This document shows, piece after piece, positions 46,310 to 55,528 of a stretch of DNA of 64,000 nucleotides. Source of the DNA: Burkholderia sp. SRS-W-2-2016 (GTDB lineage Bacteria > Pseudomonadota > Gammaproteobacteria > Burkholderiales > Burkholderiaceae); the NCBI RefSeq assembly GCF_001931485.1, contig NZ_MSDV01000078.1:124001-188000 (forward strand), written 5' to 3'. The notes beneath the pieces are model-generated. The model was given only the letters and a program-made list of their open reading frames with translations, was not told the origin of the DNA and ran no database searches. Both the position numbers and the translations under genes were made by a program. The first letter of the stretch is position 1, and every line of letters starts with the position of its first letter.

Positions 46310-47625
46310 ACGCGCCGCTGCCGCTCGCGCCGCCGATCCTGGCGCACGCGCGCGTGCCCGACACGTCGCCGCCCGGCTGCTGGGGCGCCGACGTCAAGCG
46401 GATTCTGTGCGTGCGCCTGGACAATCTCGGCGACGTGCTGATGAGCACGCCCGCGCTGCATGCGTTGCGCGAGTCCGGCGCGAACCGCCATCTGACGTTG
46501 CTCGGCTCGCGCAGCGGCGTCGCGCTCGCGCCGTTTCTCGACGACATCGACGACGTGATCGAATACGACGCGCCGTGGGTCGCGCCCGCGTCGGGCAGTG
46601 GTCACGATCTGGCCGCCGATCGCCGGATGCAGCAGCGCCTGCGCGCCGGCCGCTTCGACGCTGCGGTCATCTTCACCGTGTACAGCCAGAGTCCGCTGCC
46701 GGCCGCGATGCTGTGCTATCTGGCCGGCATTCCGCGCCGTCTCGCGCATTGCCGCGAGAACCCGTACGCCTTACTGACCGACTGGCTGCGCGAACCCGAG
46801 CCGCAGCAACGCACCCGTCACGAGGTGCAACGTCAGCTCGATCTGGTGGGCCACGTCGGCGCGCGAACCTTGGACACCCGTATGCGTTTCCACGTGCCGG
46901 CCGCCGCGCGCCGCTCGCTCGACGCGCAACTGGCCGCGCTGCGCATCGGGCCTAACGGGCCTGACATGCCCGGCACCCCCGCCGCCGCGAATGCCCAGAA
47001 CGCCCCGCACGCCTCTAACACCGCCCCGATCGTCCTGCATCCAGGCGCGACCGCCGCTTCGCGCCGCTATCCGCCCGAGCGCTTCGGCGCGGTCGCGAGC
47101 CGGCTCGCACTGGCCACCGGCGCGCCGATACTGCTGACCGGCAGCGCGAGCGAACGGCCGCTGGTCGAAGCGGTGCTGCGCGCGGCCGTGCCCGCCGTCC
47201 GCCCGCAACTGCACGACCTGAGCGGCGCGTTGAACCTCGGCGAACTCGCCGCGCTGCTCGAACGCGCGAGCGTGCTGATCTCGAACAACAGCGGCCCGGT
47301 CCATCTCGCGTCCGCGCTCGGCACGCCGGTGGTCGATCTCTACGCGCTGACCAATCCACAGCACACGCCGTGGCAGACCGCGCAGCGGGTGCTGTATCGC
47401 GATGTCGAATGCCGCTGGTGCTATCGCAGCGTGTGTCCGCACGAGCATCACGCCTGCCTGCTCGGCATATCGATCGATGAAGTCGTGCACGCGGCACTGG
47501 AATTGCGACACGAGCAGGCACCGTCGGGTCGACGCGACCCGCCAGTGAAAAGCGCTTGCGCGCAGTGCGAACCGTGTAGCGACGGCGTCGCGTCGTCGCT
47601 GACCGATCAGCCCGCGGTCCCCTGA
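46306..47625 (+). CDS. Family 9 (heptosyltransferase-like) glycosyltransferase
   Basis: This 439-residue GT-B protein has the ADP-heptose transferase signatures CVRLDNLGDVLMSTPALHAL, HPGATAASRRYPPERFG and SNNSGPVHLASALG. Near the C terminus is a cysteine/histidine cluster (CRWCYRSVCPHEHHACLLG) also seen in the second GT9. The last 45 residues are low complexity. It starts in the stop codon of the GmhB-like gene, strengthening the heptose connection. Confidence 0.88.
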   Translation: MNAPLPLAPPILAHARVPDTSPPGCWGADVKRILCVRLDNLGDVLMSTPALHALRESGANRHLTLLGSRSGVALAPFLDDIDDVIEYDAPWVAPASGSGHDLAADRRMQQRLRAGRFDAAVIFTVYSQSPLPAAMLCYLAGIPRRLAHCRENPYALLTDWLREPEPQQRTRHEVQRQLDLVGHVGARTLDTRMRFHVPAAARRSLDAQLAALRIGPNGPDMPGTPAAANAQNAPHASNTAPIVLHPGATAASRRYPPERFGAVASRLALATGAPILLTGSASERPLVEAVLRAAVPAVRPQLHDLSGALNLGELAALLERASVLISNNSGPVHLASALGTPVVDLYALTNPQHTPWQTAQRVLYRDVECRWCYRSVCPHEHHACLLGISIDEVVHAALELRHEQAPSGRRDPPVKSACAQCEPCSDGVASSLTDQPAVP

Positions 47626-47647
47626 ACCCACTTCCATAGCGAACGCC

Positions 47648-49393
47648 ATGTACACACTCGGAATCAATGCGGTCTATCACGACAGCGCGGCCGCGCTGCT
47701 GCGCGACGGCGTGGTGCTCGCGGCCGCCGAAGACGAACGCTTCACGCACGTGAAGCACGCGAAACGGCCGGTGCCGTTTTCCACCTGGCAATTGCCGTTC
47801 GACGCGATCGACTACTGCCTGAAAGCGGCCGGCATTACGCTCGCCGATGTCGATCATGTCGCCTACTCGTACGATCCGCAGCTATTCGGCGGGATGCCTA
47901 AGCAACCGGGCGCGACGATCGAGCTGCCGTTCGATCCGGCTGGCACGCGTTTGGACAATCCGTCCGCGTCCCCGTGGGACCCGCTGTTTCTCAGCTATAT
48001 CGCCAACGCGAAGGGACAACTGCTCGACGGCGCGCCGCATCATCTGCGCAAGCGTTTTCAGCGGGTGAACCGCGAGCACGGCTTTGCATGGCACTTCGTC
48101 GATCACCATCTCGCGCACGAGGCAAGCGCGTTTCTCGCCGCGCCGTTCGACGACACCGCGGTGCTGACGATGGACGGCCGCGGCGAAGGCGTGACGACCA
48201 GCATGGGACAATTCGTCGGCGGCGAGTACACGCGCCTGAAACAGGTGGAGCTGCCGCATTCGCTCGGACTGCTGTATGAAGCGGTCACCGATTGGCTCGG
48301 CTTCCTGCATTCGTCGGACGAGTACAAGGTGATGGCGCTCGCGTCGTACGGCAAACCGGTGTACGTGGATGTGTTCCGCGAGATCGTCCGCTATCGGCAG
48401 GACGGCAGCTATACAGTCGACACGCCGCGTCTGACCGAACGATTCGGCCCCGCTCGCGAGCGCGGCGGCCCGCTCGAACAGCGTCACTTCGATATCGCGC
48501 ATTCGTTGCAGCGCGTGCTCGAAGAGACTGTGCTCGAACTGGCGAACTGGCTGCATCGGCAGACCGGTTTGAGCCGGCTGTGCATGGCCGGCGGCGTCGC
48601 GCTGAACTGCGTGATGAATTCCAAGCTGCGCGACGCGGGACCGTTCGACGAAGTGTGGGTGCAGCCGGCGGCCGGCGACGCCGGCACCGCGCTCGGCGCG
48701 GCGCTGTGGACCGACTATCGCGAGCGGGCCGCGCACGGCGACCGCGCGCGCCACTGGCGCATGGATCACGCGTACCTCGGCCCCGAGTACGGCGAGGCGG
48801 AAATCGAGCAGTTTTTGCGCTGGTCGAAGGTGCCGTACCGGCGTCTCGACGATATCGCCGGCACCACCGCCGATCTGCTCGCGAACGGCAGCGTGATCGG
48901 CTGGTATCAGGGCCGCACCGAGTTCGGGCCGCGCGCGCTCGGCGCGCGTTCGATCCTCGCGTCGCCGGTCGATCCGCGGATGCAGGCGAAGCTCAACGAG
49001 ATCAAGGATCGCGAGGACTTCCGCCCGGTCGCGCCGGTCGTGATGGAGGAACACGCGAACGACTGGTTCGTGAACGGCCAGAGCGCGCCGTTCATGCTGT
49101 TCGTGTTCGACGTGCGCGAGGACAAGGCCGCACGCATTCCGGCCGTGCGCCATGTGGACGGCACCGCGCGCGTGCAGACCATCAACCGCGCGCAGCATCC
49201 GCTCTACTACGATGTGCTGGCCGCGTTCCGCGCGCGCACCGGCGTGCCGATTCTGGTCAACACGTCGTTCAACACGCGCGGCGAGCCGATGGTCAATTCG
49301 CCACGCGACGCGGTCGAGTCGTTCTGGACCTCGCCGCTCGACGCGCTGGTAATCGGCCCGTTCCTCGTCGAGAAAGCGGGGACCGGCACATGA
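47648..49393 (+). CDS. NodU/CmcH-family carbamoyltransferase
   Basis: This 581-residue enzyme transfers a carbamoyl group from carbamoyl phosphate to a hydroxyl. Motifs are GINAVYHDSAAALL at the N terminus, DHHLAHEASAF, VLTMDGRGEG, MAGGVALNCVMN, and the C-terminal domain segment FGPRALGARSILASP. The length is normal. WapO-like carbamoylation of LPS core heptose in Pseudomonas is a known precedent for this gene beside GT9 enzymes; here the target is inferred to be a sugar of the same glycan. The stop overlaps the next start by four bases. Confidence 0.92.
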   Translation: MYTLGINAVYHDSAAALLRDGVVLAAAEDERFTHVKHAKRPVPFSTWQLPFDAIDYCLKAAGITLADVDHVAYSYDPQLFGGMPKQPGATIELPFDPAGTRLDNPSASPWDPLFLSYIANAKGQLLDGAPHHLRKRFQRVNREHGFAWHFVDHHLAHEASAFLAAPFDDTAVLTMDGRGEGVTTSMGQFVGGEYTRLKQVELPHSLGLLYEAVTDWLGFLHSSDEYKVMALASYGKPVYVDVFREIVRYRQDGSYTVDTPRLTERFGPARERGGPLEQRHFDIAHSLQRVLEETVLELANWLHRQTGLSRLCMAGGVALNCVMNSKLRDAGPFDEVWVQPAAGDAGTALGAALWTDYRERAAHGDRARHWRMDHAYLGPEYGEAEIEQFLRWSKVPYRRLDDIAGTTADLLANGSVIGWYQGRTEFGPRALGARSILASPVDPRMQAKLNEIKDREDFRPVAPVVMEEHANDWFVNGQSAPFMLFVFDVREDKAARIPAVRHVDGTARVQTINRAQHPLYYDVLAAFRARTGVPILVNTSFNTRGEPMVNSPRDAVESFWTSPLDALVIGPFLVEKAGTGT

Positions 49394-50478
49394 GCACCAC
49401 GTTTTTGTGTCCCCCGTTGCCGCATAGCGGTGTCACCGCGCGCCGCAGCAGTGCGGATTCCGAAGAGTCCGGCTGGGGGGTAGCGTCGCGCTCGTTTCCG
49501 GAGGTGTCGGTGGTGGTGCCCACCTACCGGCGCCCGGCGATGCTCGCGAACTGTCTGCGCGCGCTGTGCGCACAGCAACTGGCGGCGGACCGCTACGAGA
49601 TCGTAGTCTGCGATGACGGTCCCGACGACGACACCCGCGCCTGCGTCGAACGCTTCGCACAGGAACAGGCAGCGCGCGGCCTGGAAATTCTGTACGTGCC
49701 GGTGACCCGCACCCAGGGGCCGGCCGGCGCGCGCAACGCGGGCTGGCAGCACGGGCGCGCATCGCTGATCGCGTTCACCGACGACGACACGCTGCCCGAC
49801 CCGCACTGGCTGAGCGCCGGCATCGCGGCCCTCTCGCACGGCGCGGCGGCCGCCGCCGGCACGATCGTCGTGCCGCTGCCGGCGCTGCCGGACTTGCCGA
49901 CCGATTACGAAGCCGACACCAGCGGCCTCGCGCGCGCCGAGTTCGCGACCGCGAACGTGTTCGTCTCGCATGCGGCGCTGGTCGCGACCGGCGGCTTCGA
50001 CGAGCGCTTCACCTGCGCGTGGCGCGAGGATTCGGACCTGCAATTCACGTTGCTGAGCGCGGGCGGCAAGATCGTCCGCGCGACCGACGCGATCGTCGTT
50101 CATCCGGTGCGGCCCGCGCGCTGGGGCGTGAGCATCAGCCAGCAGAAGAAGAGCCAGTTCGACGCGCTGCTGTATCGCAAGCATCCCGAACTGTTTCGCG
50201 CGCGCATTCGCTCGCGTCCGCCGCTGCTGTACTATGCGATCCTCATCGCCGCGCTGGTCGCCGTCGGCGGGATGTTCGCGCAGCAAGCGGCGGTGGCGAC
50301 CGCGGGCTGGCTCGCATGGTGCGCGCTGACCGGCTATTTCTCGGTGCTGCGGCTGCGCCGGCGCAACCACGGCTGGCGCCACATCGCCGAGATGGTCTGG
50401 ACCTCGATCCCGATTCCGTTTCTATCGATCTTCTGGCGGCTGTACGGCGCCATCCGTTTCAAGGTGTTCTTTCCATGA
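49390..50478 (+). CDS. Family 2 glycosyltransferase with C-terminal membrane segments
   Basis: This 362-residue protein has a GT-A domain (VSVVVPTYRRPAMLANCLRA, VCDDGPDDDT, FTDDDTLPDPHW, EDSDLQFTL) and two hydrophobic segments near residues 283-318 (AILIAALVAVGGMF, TAGWLAWCALTGYF) that should anchor it in the inner membrane. The start ATG overlaps the carbamoyltransferase stop; the frame extends far upstream but only as a shadow. Next gene overlaps by four bases. Confidence 0.87.
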   Translation: MSTTFLCPPLPHSGVTARRSSADSEESGWGVASRSFPEVSVVVPTYRRPAMLANCLRALCAQQLAADRYEIVVCDDGPDDDTRACVERFAQEQAARGLEILYVPVTRTQGPAGARNAGWQHGRASLIAFTDDDTLPDPHWLSAGIAALSHGAAAAAGTIVVPLPALPDLPTDYEADTSGLARAEFATANVFVSHAALVATGGFDERFTCAWREDSDLQFTLLSAGGKIVRATDAIVVHPVRPARWGVSISQQKKSQFDALLYRKHPELFRARIRSRPPLLYYAILIAALVAVGGMFAQQAAVATAGWLAWCALTGYFSVLRLRRRNHGWRHIAEMVWTSIPIPFLSIFWRLYGAIRFKVFFP

Positions 50479-51614
50479 CCGCACCCTCGCTGCTGGCGGC
50501 GCTCGCGCCGTGCCGTATCGTCGTGTTTCGCGCGCTGCAGCTCGGCGACATGCTGTGCGCGGTGCCCGCGCTCCGGGCGTTGCGCGCGGCCGCGCCCGAC
50601 GCCCATATCGCGCTGATCGGCCTGCCGTGGGCGCGGACGTTCGTAGAACGTTATGCGGACCTCGTCGACGAACTGATCGTGTTTCCGGGCGCGCTCGGGT
50701 TTCCCGAGCAGCCGGAGACCAACGACGGCCTGCCCGACTTCTTTGCCGCGATGCGCGACCGACACTTCGATCTCGCGATGCAGCTGCACGGCAGCGGCGG
50801 CATCGCGAACGATCTGCTGCGCCAATTCGGCGCACGCGCCGACGCCGGCTTCGTGCAACCGGACGAACGCCCCCGCGCCGGCTGCTTTATCGACTGGCCC
50901 GACACGCTGCCCGAACCCGAACGCTATCTCGCGCTGATGAGCGCGCTAGGCGCGCCGGCACACGACCGCAAGCTGAGCTTCCCGCTCACCGACCATGATC
51001 GCGACGAGTACGCGGCGCTGCGCGAGCGGCATGGGATCGAAGCGCAGCGCCTCGTGCTCGTGCATCCGGGCGCGCAATTGCCGTCGCGGCGCTGGCCCGC
51101 CGAACGCTTCGCGGGGCTCGCCGATCATCTCGCCGCCGACGGCTGGCAGATCGCGATCACCGGCACCGCCGCCGAAGCGCCGCTGACCTGCGCGGTGCTC
51201 GGCGCGATGAGCGCGCCCGCGCTGCACCTGGCCGGCACGACCTCGCTCGGCGCGCTCGCGGCGCTGGTCGCCGACGCACGCCTCGTGGTCAGCAACGACA
51301 CCGGCATCTCGCACATTGCCGCCGCGCTGGAAACGGCCTCTGTCGTGATCGCGTGCGGCAGCGACACGCGGCGCTGGGCGCCGCTCGATCACCTGCTGCA
51401 CCGCGTGCTCGCCGACTATCCGCCGTGCCGGCCGTGCATGTTCCGCGACTGTCCGTATGGTCATCCGTGCGCGCGGAACATCGGCGTCGAAACGGTGGTC
51501 GAGGCCGCGCGCGCGCAACTCGCGCGGGTGCCGGATACGCATCCGGGCGCGCCGGGCACGCTGCAGGTATGCACCGATCCGCTGACTTTCCAGGAGCTGC
51601 ACCATGCTGCGTAA
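50475..51614 (+). CDS. Second family 9 glycosyltransferase
   Basis: This 379-residue GT-B protein has the GT9 motifs VVFRALQLGDMLCAVPALRA, HPGAQLPSRRWPAERFA and VVSNDTGISHIAAAL. The C terminus has the cysteine cluster CRPCMFRDCPYGHPCARNIG. It overlaps both neighbours (4 bases with the GT2, 11 with the next gene), so it is translated as part of a tightly coupled set. Probably adds a second heptose or related sugar. Confidence 0.87.
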   Translation: MTAPSLLAALAPCRIVVFRALQLGDMLCAVPALRALRAAAPDAHIALIGLPWARTFVERYADLVDELIVFPGALGFPEQPETNDGLPDFFAAMRDRHFDLAMQLHGSGGIANDLLRQFGARADAGFVQPDERPRAGCFIDWPDTLPEPERYLALMSALGAPAHDRKLSFPLTDHDRDEYAALRERHGIEAQRLVLVHPGAQLPSRRWPAERFAGLADHLAADGWQIAITGTAAEAPLTCAVLGAMSAPALHLAGTTSLGALAALVADARLVVSNDTGISHIAAALETASVVIACGSDTRRWAPLDHLLHRVLADYPPCRPCMFRDCPYGHPCARNIGVETVVEAARAQLARVPDTHPGAPGTLQVCTDPLTFQELHHAA

Positions 51615-52560
51615 CTGCCGCCGCCTGCGCGTGCTGACCTGGCACGTGCACGGCAACTACATGTACTACCTGAGCCAGGCGCCGCACGACTTCTATCTGG
51701 TCACCAAACCGGGCCATCCGCCCGGATATGCGGGCAAGGTCGGCGTACTGCCGTGGGGCAAGAACGTGCACGAGGTATCGATCGAGGAGGTTCCCAGTCA
51801 GCAGTTCGACGTTATCCTGTATCAGCACCGCGCGCACTGGGATCGCGACCGCGAACAGGTGCTGAGTGCCGCGCAACAGCGTCTGCCGCGCGTCTACGTC
51901 GAGCACGATCCGCCGCAGGAGAATCCTTTTCAGCAATGGCATTGGGTCGACGATCCGAACACGCTGCTGGTGCACGTCACGCATTTCAACCGGCTGATGT
52001 GGGACAGCGGCGTCACGCCGACGCGCGTAATCGAACACGGTGTGGTGGTGCCTGACGGCGTGCGCTATAGCGGTGAACTCGAACGCGGGGTCGTGGTCGT
52101 CAATCATCTCGCGCAGCGCGGCCGCCGGCTCGGCGCCGACGTGTTCAACGAAACGCGCACCCGCGTGCCGCTCGATCTGGTCGGGATGGACGCGGCGCGG
52201 CTCGCCGGCATCGGCGAAATCGGCAATCTGGAACTGGCCGCGTTCACCTCGCGCTACCGGCTCTTTTTCAATCCGATCCGCTGGACCAGTCTCGGCCTCG
52301 CGATCGTCGAGGCGATGACGATCGGCATGCCGATCGTCGGACTCGCGACCGCAGAACTGGCGACCGTTATCCGCAACGGCGAGAACGGCTTCGTGCATAC
52401 CGATGTCGACGCGCTGGTCGATGCGATGCATGCCTTGCTGCGCGATCCCGCCGAAGCGCGCCGGCTCGGCGACGGCGCGCGGCGCACCGCGCTGGAACGC
52501 TTCCATATCGACCGTTTTGCACAAGACTGGCACGACACGTTGCTGCAGGTCACCGCGTAA
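51604..52560 (+). CDS. GT4-like glycosyltransferase, short N-terminal domain
   Basis: This 318-residue protein has a typical GT-B C-terminal half ([33 protein letters not shown] with a donor-site [21 protein letters not shown]). Its N-terminal half is shorter than usual for GT4. The segment [19 protein letters not shown] is characteristic of a branch found in exopolysaccharide clusters. It overlaps the preceding GT9 by 11 bases. Donor unknown. Confidence 0.8.
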   Translation: MLRNCRRLRVLTWHVHGNYMYYLSQAPHDFYLVTKPGHPPGYAGKVGVLPWGKNVHEVSIEEVPSQQFDVILYQHRAHWDRDREQVLSAAQQRLPRVYVEHDPPQENPFQQWHWVDDPNTLLVHVTHFNRLMWDSGVTPTRVIEHGVVVPDGVRYSGELERGVVVVNHLAQRGRRLGADVFNETRTRVPLDLVGMDAARLAGIGEIGNLELAAFTSRYRLFFNPIRWTSLGLAIVEAMTIGMPIVGLATAELATVIRNGENGFVHTDVDALVDAMHALLRDPAEARRLGDGARRTALERFHIDRFAQDWHDTLLQVTA

Positions 52561-52599
52561 CGCGTTGACTCGCCCGGACGATCATAAGGATCACCGATC

Positions 52600-53601
52600 A
52601 TGAAAGAACTCACCCGCAAGCGGATTCTGGTTACCGGCGGCGCCGGCTTTCTCGGCTCGCATCTGTGCGAGCGGCTGGTTGCGCAAGGACACGACGTGCT
52701 GTGCGTCGATAACTTCTATACCGGCACCAAGGACAACATCGCGCACCTGCTCGACTGCGCGAATTTCGAACTGATGCGCCACGACGTGACCTTTCCGTTG
52801 TATGTGGAAGTCGACGAAATCTATAACCTCGCGTGTCCCGCGTCGCCGATTCACTATCAGTACGATCCGGTGCAGACCACCAAGACCAGCGTGCACGGCG
52901 CGATCAATATGCTCGGGCTTGCTAAACGCGTGAAGGCGCGGATTTTTCAGGCGTCGACCAGCGAGGTGTACGGCGATGCCCTCGTGCATCCGCAGAAAGA
53001 GGACTACTGGGGACATGTGAATCCGATCGGCCCGCGTTCGTGTTACGACGAAGGCAAACGCTGCGCGGAGACGCTTTTCGTCGATTACCGGCGGCAGCAT
53101 GGTCTGTCGATCTGCATCGCGCGGATTTTCAACACCTATGGTCCGCGCATGCATCCGGCCGATGGACGGGTGGTGTCGAACTTCATGATGCAGGCGCTGC
53201 GCGGCGAGCCGTTGACCGTGTACGGCGACGGCTCGCAGACGCGCTCGTTCTGCTACGTCGACGACATGATCGACGCGTTTATCCGCCTGATGAACAGCGG
53301 CGACGATGCCGGTGGGCCGGTCAATCTCGGCAATCCGCACGAGGTCTCGATGCGGGAGATCGCGCAGCGGATCGTCACGGTGACCGGATCGAGTTCGACG
53401 CTCGAAGCGCGGCCGTTGCCGGCCGACGATCCGTGGCACCGGCAACCGGATATTGCGCGCGCGCGGGAGCTGCTCGGCTGGGAGCCGGCTACTTCGCTCG
53501 ACGAAGGATTGCTGAGAACTGCGAGGTATTTTCGGGCGCGGCTTGCGGCTGGCGCGGAGACGGTGCCGGAGGCCGTCAAGGCAGGCGAGGCCGCGGGTTG
53601 A
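52600..53601 (+). CDS. UDP-glucuronate decarboxylase-like SDR (UDP-xylose synthase)
   Basis: This 333-residue extended SDR converts UDP-glucuronic acid to UDP-xylose. It has the NAD motif [11 protein letters not shown], the UXS signature [20 protein letters not shown], catalytic Ser/Glu in STSEVYGD, YxxxK in YDEGKR and the [10 protein letters not shown] segment. All fit UXS rather than the 4-epimerase. It supplies a pentose donor for the glycan cluster. It is the last plus-strand gene of the cluster, 39 bases after the GT4-like gene. Confidence 0.9.
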   Translation: MKELTRKRILVTGGAGFLGSHLCERLVAQGHDVLCVDNFYTGTKDNIAHLLDCANFELMRHDVTFPLYVEVDEIYNLACPASPIHYQYDPVQTTKTSVHGAINMLGLAKRVKARIFQASTSEVYGDALVHPQKEDYWGHVNPIGPRSCYDEGKRCAETLFVDYRRQHGLSICIARIFNTYGPRMHPADGRVVSNFMMQALRGEPLTVYGDGSQTRSFCYVDDMIDAFIRLMNSGDDAGGPVNLGNPHEVSMREIAQRIVTVTGSSSTLEARPLPADDPWHRQPDIARARELLGWEPATSLDEGLLRTARYFRARLAAGAETVPEAVKAGEAAG

Positions 53602-53654
53602 GCGGTCTTTCGCAGTGGCCTTTCACTCGCCCGGCACTCGCGCCGCCACCTACG

Positions 53655-54800
53655 TCACGGTTGCCCCGAGCCCCCCGACGCCCCATACACCTGCCCGGTC
53701 ACATAACTCATCCGCGCCATCGCCAGCGCGACGTATACCGGCGCGATCTCGGCCGGCTGGCCCGGCCGGCCCATCGGCGTCTGCGCGCCGAACTGTTCGA
53801 GGTTCTTCTGTGTCTGTCCACCGCTCACCTGCAGCGGTGTCCAGAACGGCCCCGGCGCGACCGCGTTCACGCGGATGCCGCGCGAGATCATCTGCTTGGC
53901 GAGCGACTTGGTGAAATTCGCGATCGCGGCCTTGGTCATCGCGTAGTCGAGCAGGTTGATCGACGGATCGTAGGCGTTGACCGAACTCGTATTGATGATC
54001 GCCGCGCCCGGCGACATGTGCGGGATCGCGGCCCTGGTAAGCCAGAACATTCCGTACAGATTGGTGCGCAACGTCCAGTCGAAATCCTCGGTGCTGATGT
54101 CGAGAATCGAGTCGTGGCTGTGCTGACGTCCCGCGTTGTTGACCAGTACGTCCAGTCCACCGAAGCCGTTCACCGCGCGCTCGACTGCCTGCTTGCAGAA
54201 TGCTTCGTCGCGGATATCGCCGGGAAGCGCGAGCGCGTTGCGGCCCGCGTCGCGAATCAGCTGGATGACCTCGCGCGCATCGGGTTCCTCGGCGGACAGA
54301 TAGACGATCGCGACGTCCGCGCCTTCGCGCGCGAACGCGATCGCCGCCGCGCGACCGATGCCCGAGTCGCCGCCGGTGATCAGCGCCTTACGGCCCGCGA
54401 GCAGACCGCAGCCGCGATAGCTCGATTCGCCATGGTCCGGACGAGGCGTCATGCGGCTCGCGAGACCCGGCCACGGTTGCTGCTGAGGGGAGAACGGCGG
54501 GTGCGGGTAAAGGCCCCGTGGGTCGCGCAACGGTGTGCCCGTATCCGCCGCGGGCGATGCGTTACCGGCCTCGTTGCCGGGACTCGCCCGGTGTGCGGAG
54601 TCGGGCGTCGCGCCCGCGGTGCCGGTCACGCCCGGCACGACCGCCCCGGCGGCGAGCGCATTGCCGGCGAACATCGCGGCCAGGCCCGCCGCCGCGCTTT
54701 GAACGACCTTGCGGCGGGTCGGGGATAGGTCATCCGGCGCGCTTCGATGCTCGGGTTGTCCTTCATGATCGCCTTCGCTGTTGGTGTGATCGCTGCACAT
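53655..54800 (-). CDS. SDR oxidoreductase with a Tat-like N terminus
   Basis: This 381-residue protein has a classical SDR domain in its last 290 residues: cofactor motif TGGDSGIG, NNAG, YAMTK active site and PGPFWTPL. The SDR part resembles YhdF/YghA-type glucose dehydrogenase-like enzymes. The first 60 residues include SPTRRKVVQSAAAGLAAMFA with twin arginines at 29-30 and an ALA-AG cleavage site, a Tat signal pattern. An exported NAD(P)-dependent enzyme would be unusual. The shorter paralog at 62607-63509 lacks this. It is convergent with the glycan cluster. Confidence 0.85.
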   Translation of the reverse strand: MCSDHTNSEGDHEGQPEHRSAPDDLSPTRRKVVQSAAAGLAAMFAGNALAAGAVVPGVTGTAGATPDSAHRASPGNEAGNASPAADTGTPLRDPRGLYPHPPFSPQQQPWPGLASRMTPRPDHGESSYRGCGLLAGRKALITGGDSGIGRAAAIAFAREGADVAIVYLSAEEPDAREVIQLIRDAGRNALALPGDIRDEAFCKQAVERAVNGFGGLDVLVNNAGRQHSHDSILDISTEDFDWTLRTNLYGMFWLTRAAIPHMSPGAAIINTSSVNAYDPSINLLDYAMTKAAIANFTKSLAKQMISRGIRVNAVAPGPFWTPLQVSGGQTQKNLEQFGAQTPMGRPGQPAEIAPVYVALAMARMSYVTGQVYGASGGSGQP

Positions 54801-54939
54801 GGGTCGCTCCGGTAAGAGTTCGCTAAAGGTCGAGGCTTACTGGCCGTTTTGCGGCGCGCCAGCCGTACCACCGTTGGTGCCGTGGCCCGTGTTCGGGCGC
54901 GCGTTGTTGTGCAAAGCGCTAGGGCTCTGCGTCGGCGAA

Positions 54940-55176
54940 TTACGCGCCGCCGGTTGCATTGCCGCCCGCGCCGCCCATCCCGCTTCCGGAGCCCGCGCCG
55001 GTGCCGTAGCCGCTGGTGCCGTTGCCGCTGGTGCCCGCGGTGCCGGCGGCGCCCGCTCCCGCGCCGCCGCCGGCACCACCACCTCCTCCGCCTGCGCCGC
55101 CGGCCTGCGCATAGGCGCCGCCCGCCAGCGCCATCATCAGTGTCGAAGCCAGGATTGTCTTGGTCATGGATTTCAT
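54940..55176 (-). CDS. Secreted Gly-rich small protein, possibly frameshifted
   Basis: This 78-residue product starts at 55176 after GGAGGG. It has a signal peptide (MKSMTKTILASTLMMALAGG, cleaved after AYA) and then almost only Gly, Ala, Ser, Thr and Asn. After its stop, a different frame continues in the same style to 54837 (RNSPTQSPSALHNNARPNTG, then HGTNGGTAGAPQNGQ). A one-base change near 54945 would join the two into a protein of about 113 residues. Compare the similar protein at 34690-34995. Confidence 0.6.
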   Translation of the reverse strand: MKSMTKTILASTLMMALAGGAYAQAGGAGGGGGGAGGGAGAGAAGTAGTSGNGTSGYGTGAGSGSGMGGAGGNATGGA

Positions 55177-55528
55177 CTTGCCCTCCGTTGAGTCGTTTCG
55201 AGGCCTGCGTGCGAAGTGCGCCACCGCACGTCGGCTCAGTCCGAGCCGAGCATCACTCATACCTAGCCGTATCTATCGCGGAAGTGGAGGGGCTAAAAGC
55301 GGAAAGCTCGCTCACGTTGGAACGGTTGGGGACGGTCATCCCGGCGCGCGAACACCAAAGTTGCGACGGGATCGGCGTGTCCGCATGGGTACAGTGCTTG
55401 CTCCCCCGCTGCGTCAGATAGCGGCCGCCAGCGCGCCGAATACCGGGCGCCACCCGGCACTGTCCGTCCGCAATCACTGGCACTCACGCCCCGTCACGCG
55501 CCCGCAACACGCTTAGCACTTTGATCCG
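55177..55528. other. Divergent region before recQ
   Basis: 352 bases between the Gly-rich gene and the helicase gene. No coding region is recognised. Confidence 0.4.

Noticed and set aside
47882-49198. A 438-residue minus-strand frame opposite the carbamoyltransferase
   Set aside because: Typical antisense shadow; the plus-strand gene has all family motifs.
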